From Enterobacterales bacterium (GTDB lineage: Bacteria; Pseudomonadota; Gammaproteobacteria; Enterobacterales; Enterobacteriaceae): a DNA stretch of 57,592 bases. The stretch lies in the NCBI GenBank assembly GCA_015655145.1, contig JAATFO010000091.1, positions 1-57,592 of the forward strand, given 5' to 3'. The notes beneath the pieces are model-generated. The model had not been told where the DNA came from. It worked only from the letters and a program-made list of their open reading frames with translations, and did not search any database. Shown piece after piece: positions 45,621-53,694 of the stretch. Each line of letters begins with the position of its first letter. Position 1 is the stretch's first letter. The position numbers were made by a program, and so were the translations under genes.

Positions 45621-46349
45621 ATGATTAACAGTTCCAGCCTGATTGCCATCACCGCAGCGCTTATGCTTACTGGATGTGCGAAGATTGAATCGGCAACTTC
45701 CGCAGCCAAGTCCTCGGTCAGTGCAGCCCTGACCCCGGCTAAAGCTGATATTGTAGATTTTTCTTCCGGACCTACAATGGTGACTGTCACCCATGTTCCC
45801 GCTTTGTCAGACGATGGTGCACCGATCTACGTAACTGTTGATGGCACCGATGCCGGTATTCTTGCTATAGGTCAAACCGTTGAGTTACACGTTAGTGCGG
45901 GTAAACATAAAATCGGCGGTTATGCACGTTCTTTGGTGGGCCGTGTAACCATTCCGGCGGTAGAGGTTACGACGGAACCGCTCAGCAAGCAGCACATCAA
46001 TTATTCTGTAACAAGTACGACACCTAAATTTTCAGTCGGCCCATCGACTAAAGTGATCTTCAACGCACCCGTTGAGACAACATCGCCGGGGACGACATCT
46101 ACCGTGCCTTCAACGACGGCAACACCGTCCGCAACGGCTACCACGACGCCAGCCGCCACATCAACACCCGCGGCTACCACGGCGCCAGCGGCTACATCAA
46201 CATCCACGGCTACCACGACGCCAGCCGCCACATCAACACCCGCGGCTACCACGGCGCCAGCGGCTACATCAACACCCGCGGCTACCACGACGCCATCCGC
46301 CACATCAACACCCACGGCTACCACGGCGCCAGCGGCTACACCGTTGTAG
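45621..46349 (+). CDS. Repeat-tailed lipoprotein, probably truncated by an IS3-type element
   Basis: 242 residues from ATG 45621. Signal peptide with lipobox LMLTGC (Cys at about residue 18). The folded part (20-150) contains VTHVPALSDDGAPIYVTVDG and GILAIGQTVELHVSAGKHKIGGY, resembling small cell-envelope beta domains. The C-terminal ~85 residues are ATTTPA/ATSTPA/ATTAPA repeats only, a likely flexible stalk. The frame ends TPL-stop exactly where IS3-type transposase sequence begins (46343), so the native C-terminus, perhaps including an attachment domain, is lost. Function unknown. Confidence 0.75.
   Translation: MINSSSLIAITAALMLTGCAKIESATSAAKSSVSAALTPAKADIVDFSSGPTMVTVTHVPALSDDGAPIYVTVDGTDAGILAIGQTVELHVSAGKHKIGGYARSLVGRVTIPAVEVTTEPLSKQHINYSVTSTTPKFSVGPSTKVIFNAPVETTSPGTTSTVPSTTATPSATATTTPAATSTPAATTAPAATSTSTATTTPAATSTPAATTAPAATSTPAATTTPSATSTPTATTAPAATPL
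46138..46340 (+). repeat. 18/36-bp Ala-Thr-Pro coding repeat
   Basis: A six-residue unit A-T-x-T/A-P-A (18 bp) repeats about eleven times with a 36-bp higher-order period (ATSTPA followed by ATTAPA). Copies 46151-46200, 46223-46272 and later ones are nearly identical, showing recent duplication. Length variation between strains is expected. Confidence 0.85.
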
Positions 46350-46465
46350 AGCGTGTTCTCTTTGATATCAAGCTCCTGTGCCATAAGGGCAACAGGCTTG
46401 CCGCTTTCGACCAGTAACGCTACCGCCCTGCGCTTGAACTCCGGGGTATATTGTTGTCTCGTCAT
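46343..46465 (-). pseudogene. IS3-family OrfA (transposase) N-terminal remnant
   Basis: 41 codons from ATG 46465: MTRQQYTPEFKRRAVALLVE, then SGKPVALMAQELDIKENTLYN, the helix-turn-helix start of IS3-type OrfA. The expected next residues (W-R/K) are replaced by the lipoprotein repeat DNA at 46342. Only the end of the element remains, abutting the truncated lipoprotein gene. Confidence 0.8.
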
Positions 46466-46593
46466 AGTGACCTCGCTTTCGTTGACTGATTTGAAAACAA
46501 GGTAGGCGCTAAATCAAGGACGGATCAGTTTGCCCAGATCGATACCAATAAGAGTCACATTTTGCATGATGGCCTCTCCTGAAAAGGGAACGT

Positions 46594-46688
46594 TTCGTCA
46601 GCGTACCCCTACGGGGGTGGGGAAACCAACAACGATCACCTGTGGTTGGTCATCTTCGTCAGCGTACCCCTACAGGGGTGGGGCGACC
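46594..46688 (+). CRISPR. Two-repeat CRISPR-like element, 61-bp period
   Basis: TTCGTCAGCGTACCCCTAC-R-GGGGTGGGG occurs at 46594-46622 and again at 46655-46683, 61 bp apart, with one mismatch in 29 bases; homology continues weakly to ACC at 46627 and 46688. The repeat holds the dyad ACCCCT-AC-RGGGGT. A 29-bp repeat plus 32-bp unique spacer is the type I-E geometry. The repeat sequence does not match the E. coli/Dickeya I-E repeat that I know. No third copy or cas gene is seen, so it may be a relic, a new array or a coincidence of two dispersed repeats. The spacer itself has ACCAAC/GTTGGT arms. Confidence 0.45.
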
Positions 46689-46910
46689 ATCTCATTAAGC
46701 CTATGTGAACCTGAATCTTTGAAGGTTTTTTCCTTAAATGAGGCATGGCGAAGTTTACCTGAACCACTGTATAACCACGCGCTAAAATCGGTTTTATCCT
46801 GTTTACATTCTGAATGAATAGCGCAACAATGGGCGGCCTGACGTTATATCTGATACATGCCCCCTGAACTGGCAGGATGCCAAATAAAACATGAAATGGA
46901 GAGTGAGCGG

Positions 46911-47411
46911 ATGTCCCAGAGTTTCCAAAATGAAATACCGAAGGCGCGCGTTAATATTTCATTAGATTTACATACGGGAGGCGCGCAAAGAAAGGTTGAT
47001 CTTCCTCTTAATTTACTGAGTATTGGTGACTTCAGTAATGGGAAAACGACCGATATATTGTCCGAAAGAAGTAAAATAAATGTTAATAAGAACAATTTTA
47101 ATTCAGTCCTTTCTGAACTGAACCCGGAAGTCAATCTCACCATAAAAAATACCCACGCCGATGACGGCTCTGAAGAAAACGTGCATCTGAGTTTCCGTGA
47201 TATGAAAGATTTCGAGTCGGAAGCCGTCGCCCGTCAAATTCCCCAACTGAAAGCGATGCTCGCCATGCGTAATTTATTGCGCGACCTAACATCGAATCTC
47301 CTTGATAATGTCACGTTCAGAAACGAGCTGGAAAACATTCTCATGGACCCGGCGTTAAGCGATGAACTGCGTAATGAACTTAATGCGCTCGCTCCGTCCC
47401 GGGATGAATAA
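46911..47411 (+). CDS. tssB: T6SS contractile sheath small subunit TssB (VipA/ImpB)
   Basis: 166 residues from ATG 46911 (GGAGAG upstream; longer in-frame starts lack support). Begins NEIPKARVNISLDLHTGGAQRKVDLPLNLL and contains the conserved DFS and FRDMKDFESEAVARQIPQL blocks of VipA. It forms the contractile T6SS sheath with TssC. First gene of the T6SS operon. The promoter region 46689-46910 contains a TGGCA-GGA-TGCCA dyad at 46870-46882. Confidence 0.93.
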   Translation: MSQSFQNEIPKARVNISLDLHTGGAQRKVDLPLNLLSIGDFSNGKTTDILSERSKINVNKNNFNSVLSELNPEVNLTIKNTHADDGSEENVHLSFRDMKDFESEAVARQIPQLKAMLAMRNLLRDLTSNLLDNVTFRNELENILMDPALSDELRNELNALAPSRDE

Positions 47412-47464
47412 TCGGAAATTTACAGGTAATTACTGTAAGCGTTAACGGAATAATAGCGGGAAAA

Positions 47465-49015
47465 ATGCGTATGTCAGTTAATAATGAATCTCAGCGTCAG
47501 AATGCAGGCGCAACCATTGAAAAAACGCTGCCGCAGGGCGGGGTCTATGCCTCACTGTTTGATAAAATTAATTTAACCCCGGTTGCTGAAATGGGTGACC
47601 TGGGCGGGTTTGAAGATAATACCGTGATGGCCGAAACCTCGGCGAATGCGCGCGTGACCGCCGCCGTTCAGGTTTTTATGCAGTGCCTGCAAAAATCCGG
47701 GCAACAAGTGGAAAAGCTCGATAAAAACCTGCTGGACCATCATATCGCTGATCTGGATTTTCAGATTGGCCGCCAGCTTGACGAAATCATGCATCATGAA
47801 GCCTTCCAGAAAGTGGAATCCGTCTGGCGTGGGCTTAAATCCTTAGTGGATAAAACTGATTTTCGTCAAAATGTTAAGCTGGAATTACTTGATTTATCGA
47901 AAGAAGACCTGCGTCAGGATTTTGAAGACGCGCCGGAGATTATTCAAAGCGGATTATACCAGCACACATACACCGCAGAATACGATTCACCGGGTGGAGA
48001 GCCGATTGCCGCGCTGATTTCTGCCTACGAGTTTGATGCCTCTGCGCAGGACGTGGCGCTGATGCGTAATATCTCAAACGTCTCTGCCGCTGCCCATATG
48101 CCGTTTATCGGTTCCGCCGGCCCGCAGTTCTTCCTGAAAGACTCGATGGAAGAGGTGGCGGCCATCAAGGATATCGGCAACTACTTTGACCGCGCCGAGT
48201 ACATCAAATGGAAATCCTTCCGCGAGACGGACGACTCCCGCTATATCGGCCTGGTGATGCCGCGCGTACTGGGTCGCCTGCCGTATGGCCCGGATACCCT
48301 GCCGGTGCGCAGCTTCAACTACGTCGAAGAAGTGAAAGGTCCGGACCACGACAAATACCTGTGGACTAACGCCTCCTTTGCGTTTGCCGCCAACATGGTG
48401 CGCAGTTTTATCAACAACGGTTGGTGCGTGCAAATTCGCGGCCCACAGGCGGGCGGTGCGGTGCAGGATCTGCCGATCCATCTGTACGACCTGGGTACGG
48501 GCAACCAGGTGAAAATCCCAAGCGAAGTGATGATCCCGGAAACCCGCGAATTTGAATTCGCCAACCTCGGTTTTATCCCGCTGTCGTACTACAAAAACCG
48601 CGATTATGCGTGTTTCTTCTCGGCGAACTCCACGCAGAAGCCTGCCCTGTATGACACCGCTGATGCCACGGCCAACAGCCGCATCAACGCCCGTCTACCG
48701 TATATCTTCCTGCTGTCGCGTATCGCGCACTACCTGAAGTTGATTCAGCGCGAGAACATCGGCACCACCAAGGACCGCCGTCTGCTGGAGCTGGAGCTCA
48801 ACACCTGGGTTCGTGGGCTGGTAACGGAAATGACCGACCCGGGCGACGAGCTTCAGGCTTCTCATCCGCTGCGCGACGCCAGAGTGGTGGTGGAAGATAT
48901 CGAAGACAACCCGGGCTTCTTCCGCGTGAAGCTGTTCGCCGTACCGCATTTCCAGGTTGAAGGGATGGACGTCAGCCTGTCACTGGTTTCCCGGATGCCG
49001 AAGGCGAAATCATAA
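47465..49015 (+). CDS. tssC: T6SS contractile sheath large subunit TssC (VipB/ImpC)
   Basis: About 516 residues, normal length. Conserved VipB blocks: DKNLLDHHIADLDFQIGRQLDEIMHHEAFQKVESVWRGL, then AAHMPFIGSAGPQFF, SRYIGLVMPRVLGRLPYG, and the C-terminal LKLIQRENIGTTKDRRLLE. ATG 47471 is an alternative start. Intact; partner of TssB. In working systems ClpV recycles this sheath, and the clpV gene of this operon is destroyed (see 53695). Confidence 0.94.
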   Translation: MRMSVNNESQRQNAGATIEKTLPQGGVYASLFDKINLTPVAEMGDLGGFEDNTVMAETSANARVTAAVQVFMQCLQKSGQQVEKLDKNLLDHHIADLDFQIGRQLDEIMHHEAFQKVESVWRGLKSLVDKTDFRQNVKLELLDLSKEDLRQDFEDAPEIIQSGLYQHTYTAEYDSPGGEPIAALISAYEFDASAQDVALMRNISNVSAAAHMPFIGSAGPQFFLKDSMEEVAAIKDIGNYFDRAEYIKWKSFRETDDSRYIGLVMPRVLGRLPYGPDTLPVRSFNYVEEVKGPDHDKYLWTNASFAFAANMVRSFINNGWCVQIRGPQAGGAVQDLPIHLYDLGTGNQVKIPSEVMIPETREFEFANLGFIPLSYYKNRDYACFFSANSTQKPALYDTADATANSRINARLPYIFLLSRIAHYLKLIQRENIGTTKDRRLLELELNTWVRGLVTEMTDPGDELQASHPLRDARVVVEDIEDNPGFFRVKLFAVPHFQVEGMDVSLSLVSRMPKAKS

Positions 49016-49032
49016 ACTAAGGCAGGAAGCCA

Positions 49033-50373
49033 ATGAAAACGGAACAACCGTTATGGGGCAGGGGCCAGATGGTCTCTCCCCAGCACTTCCAGCAACAGGG
49101 CGCGTATGCGGCCTGGTCTGCGGAATGCATCGCCCGACTGGGCCTCTCGCATCCCTGGGGGATGATTGATGCCACTTTCGAAGCGGATGCACTGAAACTG
49201 GGCCGTCTGCAGGCCCGTCATCTGCACATCCGTTTCCCCGACGGCACGCTTATCGATACGGATAATGCTGACGACCTGCCACCGGTGCTGGCGCTTGAGG
49301 GTGAATCACATGACGTGGTGGTGGTTCTGGCGCTTCCGCTGCTGCGGGCGAATGGCGGCAACTGCCTTAAACCCGATGAGGTGGCCGGACGCCCGGTTCG
49401 TTATCGCCAGCGCTGGCGGGATGTCCGCAATACCTTTGGGGAAGACATCCGTCAGATTGCGGTGATGCAGCCAGAGCTGACGCTGCGTTTCGCCCATCAG
49501 AACAACAGCGATTACCTGACCTGTCCGGTCGCCCGTCTGCAACAGGATTTACAGGGGAGCTGGGCACTCGATGAAACCTGGCTTCCGCCACTGCTGGCTC
49601 TGCAGGGCAGCCGCTGGCTGGTGACCCAGCTGGAACATCTGATGACGCAACTTCGGGCCCGTCTGAGTCGCCTGATGGATATGCGCCGGGAAAGTAACGA
49701 ACGCATGGCCGATTTTGCCGTGGCTGATGTGTCTCTGTTCTGGCTGCTCAATGCCCTGAACAGCGCTGAGCCCGTGCTGGGACAGTTTCAGCGCCACCCG
49801 CAAAGCCCGCCTGAGCGTTTGTATCCGGAACTGGCCCGACTTGCGGGCAGCCTGCTGACCTTCTCGCTGGAGCACCAGGTAAGCGCCATTCCGGTCTGGC
49901 AGCATGAGCAGCTGAATAACGTCTTCCCACCGCTGTTTGATTTACTGGGCGACCTGCTGGAAGCCAGCCTGCCGTCGCGGGTGGTGGCGATTGAACTTGA
50001 GCATGATGCCCGACTTCACTTCTGGCAGGCCCGCCTGCATGACCCCAGGTTACGTGAAGGGGCGGATTACTACCTCTCCGTGCGTTCGCCGATGCCGGTG
50101 GCACAACTGCAGGAACAGTTCCCGCGCCAGTGCAAGGTCGGCAGTCCCGATCATGTCAGGAGTATCGTCAATTCATCGCGGGTGGGCGTACCGCTGACGC
50201 CACTGCGCCATGTGCCGGCGGCTATTCCGCTGCGCCTGGAAAACCAGTATTTCAGCCTCGATGTCTCTCATCCTCTGGCCACCGAAATGCTTCAGGGCGG
50301 CACCTGTATGTTTTACGTTCCGGGCATGCTCGGCGAGCCTGAACTTGAACTCTTTGCGGTACTGAGAACATGA
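49033..50373 (+). CDS. tssK: T6SS baseplate protein TssK
   Basis: 446 residues beginning PLWGRGQMVSPQHFQQQGAY, the TssK (ImpJ/VasE) signature, through RLSRLMDMRRESNERMADF and the C-terminal PLATEMLQGGTCMFYVPG. TssK connects the baseplate to the membrane complex. The stop overlaps the tssL start by four bases. Confidence 0.93.
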   Translation: MKTEQPLWGRGQMVSPQHFQQQGAYAAWSAECIARLGLSHPWGMIDATFEADALKLGRLQARHLHIRFPDGTLIDTDNADDLPPVLALEGESHDVVVVLALPLLRANGGNCLKPDEVAGRPVRYRQRWRDVRNTFGEDIRQIAVMQPELTLRFAHQNNSDYLTCPVARLQQDLQGSWALDETWLPPLLALQGSRWLVTQLEHLMTQLRARLSRLMDMRRESNERMADFAVADVSLFWLLNALNSAEPVLGQFQRHPQSPPERLYPELARLAGSLLTFSLEHQVSAIPVWQHEQLNNVFPPLFDLLGDLLEASLPSRVVAIELEHDARLHFWQARLHDPRLREGADYYLSVRSPMPVAQLQEQFPRQCKVGSPDHVRSIVNSSRVGVPLTPLRHVPAAIPLRLENQYFSLDVSHPLATEMLQGGTCMFYVPGMLGEPELELFAVLRT

Positions 50374-51059
50374 GTGAGCGTAAACGCGGCACCGCCGCGT
50401 CCATTGATATTGATGCCCTGCTGCAGGACACCTGGCTGCAGGTGATCAGCCTGCGTCACGGCCCGAAATTTCAGGATGGAGAAGGGCGTACGCTGTGGGA
50501 GCGCTGCATTGCTGATGTCGAGCGTGTGCAGCGTGAGCTGAAAGCGAGCGAACTCGATGAGGCCAGCTGTCTGCATATTCTCACTGCACAGTGTGCGCTG
50601 CTCGATGAGGCGGTCAAAGGTCGTGGTGTGGAGGATGACGCCTGTGTGCAGTGGTATGACATTCCCCTGCAGGGGCACTTCCTCGGCACCATGGACGCCG
50701 GTGACACGCTGTGCGATCAGATGCGCGATGTGCTGCGTGAACCGTCGCCTGACCACGCTGTCGTGACCTGCTTCCTGCGGGTCATGATGCTGGGGTTCCT
50801 CGGCAGTTTCCGCTCACTGAACGACCCGGAGCGCCAGAAATTCGTCAACGCACTCAGTGAACATGTCACGCCGTTCAGCTATCCACAAACCCATTCGGTA
50901 CTGGCGGAAAGTCGTGCCGGACGGGGAATGGGCGGCTGGCTGGCGTCATGGCCCGTGCGTATTGGCCTGAGCGTGGTGGTGGTTGCCGCACTCTGGTGGG
51001 GACTGAGCCACTGGCTGGATCAGACGCTGCTGACCCTGTTGTCGGGAGCCGTGAAATGA
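50370..51059 (+). CDS. tssL: T6SS membrane-complex protein TssL (DotU)
   Basis: 229 residues. Cytoplasmic hook domain (DIDALLQDTWLQVISLRHGP, AQCALLDEAVKGRG) and a single C-terminal membrane span IGLSVVVVAALWWGLSHWL. Part of the TssJLM trans-envelope complex; TssJ and TssM are not within the window. Overlaps tssK and the OmpA-like gene by four bases each. Confidence 0.92.
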   Translation: MSERKRGTAASIDIDALLQDTWLQVISLRHGPKFQDGEGRTLWERCIADVERVQRELKASELDEASCLHILTAQCALLDEAVKGRGVEDDACVQWYDIPLQGHFLGTMDAGDTLCDQMRDVLREPSPDHAVVTCFLRVMMLGFLGSFRSLNDPERQKFVNALSEHVTPFSYPQTHSVLAESRAGRGMGGWLASWPVRIGLSVVVVAALWWGLSHWLDQTLLTLLSGAVK

Positions 51060-52753
51060 GTCCTGCACAACAGCGCGGGCTTGCGCTGTGGGCCGCCCTG
51101 CTGAGTGCAGTGGTCTGCCTGGGTTTCCTGCCGGTCACCCGACTGGTTTCTGTGCTCGTTCTGCTTACCGTTCTGGGGATTATCATGGCGTTCTGGACTG
51201 TCGCCAGTCGTCGTGCAGAGCATGACGTCACCCTGTGTCTGGACTCCCTCCCGGAAGCCACTTACCGTCAGCCCGTGGTGCTGGTCTGTGGCGATCTGCC
51301 GCTGGTATGTATGCAGCACTCACCGGTGCTCACCGTCACGCAGGGATGCTGGATCCGCGTGGAGGATCATCAGGATCTGGAGCAGGCCGCCCGTCAGGTA
51401 CTGTGGCTGCGCCCTGACTGGGGACGTCAATTGTCGGTGATGGTCAGTGTCTGCCCGCAGAAACACGCCGACAGCGAACGGCTTACCAGTCGCCTGCTGG
51501 CCCTGCGCTGGCAAATCAGCCAGCTGCGTAAAGAAACCGGTCATTCTGTGCCGCTGATTCTGAATGGTCAGGTTGGCAGCGCAATGACGGATGACATGCT
51601 CTGGCAGGCGGCTATTCCGGGGGAAGGCGTGAGGGTCTGGCGTGAGTCTTCAGTACCGAGCTCAATCGCTGCATGGGTCACCGCCAGCGGGGCGCCTGCG
51701 ATGCAGCAGCAGGTGCTGATGAACAGCCTGATGAGCTGGTTCCATCAGCACGTCAACGCTGTCTTTATGGATGAGAACCCCGATGTTCCTGTCATTGCAC
51801 CTGTTGCGGTGCTGTGGGGAATGGGACCGATCCTTACCGGAAGTCTGGCCACATCGGCCTGGACGGCATGGCTGTCTCGTCACACCGCCATGCAACAGGC
51901 CACTGGCTGGCAGCCGGTGGGGACGGACAGTACGGTTATTTCGCTGTTCCCGGATTTTATTCTGCCGTTGCTGCCGGAAGGGCGAGGCCTGACGCCGCGT
52001 GGGCGAGCCTTCCGTTGTGCGCTCGGGATTTTCACGCTGGCAGCCATTGCAGCGCTGCTCAGCAGTGGCTGGAACAATCGCCAGTTGCTGCAACGCGTGA
52101 GCTTCGATATTGCCCGCTATGACCGTATCCCGATGCATGATTTCGGACCAAAAGCCGACGCCGTTGCCGTCCTGCGTGGCGATGCGGCAGAGCTGGATGA
52201 CCTGGCGCGCAATGGCGTACCGGCGCGGATGAGCCTCGGCCTGTACCAGGGGGAGCGTCTGCGAATGCCGGTGCTGGATGCGATCCGCTCCTGGGTGCCT
52301 CCGCCCCCGCCGCCTGAACCGCAGCCGACCCCCAAACCGGTACCGAAAATGGTGCGGCTCGATAGCATGTCGCTGTTCGATTCCGGCAAATCTGAGCTGA
52401 AAGCGGGCCCCACCAAAATGCTGGTCAATTCGCTGGTCGGCATCAAAGCGAAGCCAGGCTGGCTGATTGTGGTGGCGGGTCACACGGACAATACCGGCAA
52501 CCCGCAACTGAATCAGACGCTTTCCCTGAAACGTGCTGAAGCGGTACGGAACTGGATGCGTGACACCGGCGACGTGCCGGAAAGCTGTTTTGCGGTGCAG
52601 GGCTATGGCGAAAGCCGTCCTGTCGCCACCAATGACACACCGGAAGGCCGTACGCAAAACCGTCGTGTCGAAATCAGCCTGGTACCGCAGGCGAATGCCT
52701 GCCAGATACCGGGTAAACCCTCAGCGCCATCGCAGGATGATGGCGCATCGTAA
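51056..52753 (+). CDS. T6SS-associated OmpA-family protein (peptidoglycan-binding)
   Basis: 565 residues from ATG 51056 (overlapping tssL as ATGA). Two hydrophobic N-terminal spans (about 10-45), a long cytoplasmic/periplasmic middle, a further span FRCALGIFTLAAIAALLSSG near 330, a Pro-rich linker (PPPPPEPQPTPKPVPK) and a C-terminal OmpA domain with DSGKSELKAGPT, GHTDNTGNPQLNQTLSLKRA and NRRVEISL. It anchors the T6SS membrane complex to peptidoglycan, the role of TagL-type proteins. Its place between tssL and hcp is the usual enterobacterial order. Confidence 0.88.
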   Translation: MSPAQQRGLALWAALLSAVVCLGFLPVTRLVSVLVLLTVLGIIMAFWTVASRRAEHDVTLCLDSLPEATYRQPVVLVCGDLPLVCMQHSPVLTVTQGCWIRVEDHQDLEQAARQVLWLRPDWGRQLSVMVSVCPQKHADSERLTSRLLALRWQISQLRKETGHSVPLILNGQVGSAMTDDMLWQAAIPGEGVRVWRESSVPSSIAAWVTASGAPAMQQQVLMNSLMSWFHQHVNAVFMDENPDVPVIAPVAVLWGMGPILTGSLATSAWTAWLSRHTAMQQATGWQPVGTDSTVISLFPDFILPLLPEGRGLTPRGRAFRCALGIFTLAAIAALLSSGWNNRQLLQRVSFDIARYDRIPMHDFGPKADAVAVLRGDAAELDDLARNGVPARMSLGLYQGERLRMPVLDAIRSWVPPPPPPEPQPTPKPVPKMVRLDSMSLFDSGKSELKAGPTKMLVNSLVGIKAKPGWLIVVAGHTDNTGNPQLNQTLSLKRAEAVRNWMRDTGDVPESCFAVQGYGESRPVATNDTPEGRTQNRRVEISLVPQANACQIPGKPSAPSQDDGAS

Positions 52754-52900
52754 AAAGGATACACAAAATCATTCGGGCTGGATCGCGGCGGCAACTGAGT
52801 GAGTCCCCGGGAGCAGAGACAGCTCTGTGACCGGGGCGAATGAAGGCAGCCAACAACGAGGCAGTCTGAAGGATGAGGTGTATAAAATGGAGAAATTATC

Positions 52901-53392
52901 ATGGCAATTCCTGTTTATCTTTGGCTGAAAGACGACGGCGGCGCGGACATTAAAGGGTCTGTGGACGTTCAGGATCGTGAAGGCAGCATCGAAGTGGTGG
53001 CTCAGAAGCATAACCTGTACATCCCGACCGATAACAACACCGGCAAGCTGACCGGCACCCGTATCCACACGCCGTTCTTGTTCACCAAAGAAATCGATTC
53101 GTCCAGCCCTTATCTGTACAAGGCTGTGACTACTGGTCAGACCCTCAAGTCTGCGGAATTCAAGTGGTACAAAATCAACGACGCGGGCCAGGAAGTGGAG
53201 TACTTCAACACCAAACTGGAAAACGTGAAAGTGGTGAAAGTCAATCCTGAAATGTATGACATCAAGGATCCTTCTAAAGAGAAGCACAACCACCTTGAAC
53301 GCATTGAACTGCGTTACGAAAAAATCACCTGGACCTACAAAGACGGCAACATCATTCATTCCGATTCGTGGAATGAGCGCGCCACCGCGTAA
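52901..53392 (+). CDS. hcp: T6SS inner-tube protein Hcp
   Basis: 163 residues, MAIPVYLWLKDDGGADIKGS then VDVQDREGSIEVVAQKHNL, and YEKITWTYKDGNIIHSDSWNER at the end, the canonical Hcp1 pattern. It forms the secreted hexameric tube and is often the most abundant T6SS product. GGAGAAATTATC precedes the ATG. About 150 bp separate it from the OmpA-like gene, and a hairpin element and terminator follow. Confidence 0.95.
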   Translation: MAIPVYLWLKDDGGADIKGSVDVQDREGSIEVVAQKHNLYIPTDNNTGKLTGTRIHTPFLFTKEIDSSSPYLYKAVTTGQTLKSAEFKWYKINDAGQEVEYFNTKLENVKVVKVNPEMYDIKDPSKEKHNHLERIELRYEKITWTYKDGNIIHSDSWNERATA

Positions 53393-53440
53393 GTTACTCG
53401 TCATATTCCGCCCTGTAGCGGCGTTGGCTGTGCCTATGCA

Positions 53441-53472
53441 CCCCGGTCACTTACTTATGTAAGCGCCCGGGG
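53441..53472. repeat. Nested palindromic intergenic element after hcp
   Basis: CCCCGG (53441-53446) pairs with CCGGGG (53467-53472), and inside it CTTAC (53450-53454) pairs with GTAAG (53459-53463) around TTAT. It lies 48 bp after the hcp stop. Its form suggests a dispersed enterobacterial intergenic repeat that protects the 3' end of the hcp message or lets expression differ from downstream genes. A genome-wide copy count would decide. Confidence 0.55.
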
Positions 53473-53526
53473 CTGCACTCGCTTGCCGTCTTGCTACAGC
53501 ACGAACTATTTAGAGTAACCGCTCAG

Positions 53527-53552
53527 ACGGGCAGCGAGGTTGCCCGTTTTTT
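53527..53552 (+). terminator. Intrinsic terminator between hcp and clpV remnant
   Basis: ACGGGCA (53527-53533), loop GCGAGGT, TGCCCGT (53541-53547) and TTTTTT follow one another, a textbook rho-independent terminator. It would sharply reduce read-through from the tssB-hcp operon into the clpV remnant and vgrG. Confidence 0.8.
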
Positions 53553-53694
53553 GCTGAGTGCCTGCGGATGCGAACCTTCAGCAAAGAAAACCACAATCTG
53601 CTTGCCAGCCCGACCTTGTGCGCTCTGGTCTCCTGAACAAAGGGAAACAGCGAGGGGCGGTAGCGTGTCCAGGAACCGACAAAGAGAGAGATTC

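Noticed and set aside
46072-46365. Plus-strand frame rich in RLPRRQ repeats
   Set aside because: Out-of-frame shadow of the lipoprotein repeat.
46001-46465. Minus-strand Ala/Val-rich frame fused to OrfA
   Set aside because: Only the first ~41 residues are transposase; the remainder is antisense reading of the lipoprotein repeat.
46870-46882. Sigma-54 promoter before tssB (TGGCA-GGA-TGCCA)
   Set aside because: The spacing between the GG and GC elements does not fit the -24/-12 rule; kept only as a dyad.
52603-53404. Minus-strand long frames across hcp and the OmpA-like gene
   Set aside because: Antisense to confidently identified T6SS genes; no SD or homology.
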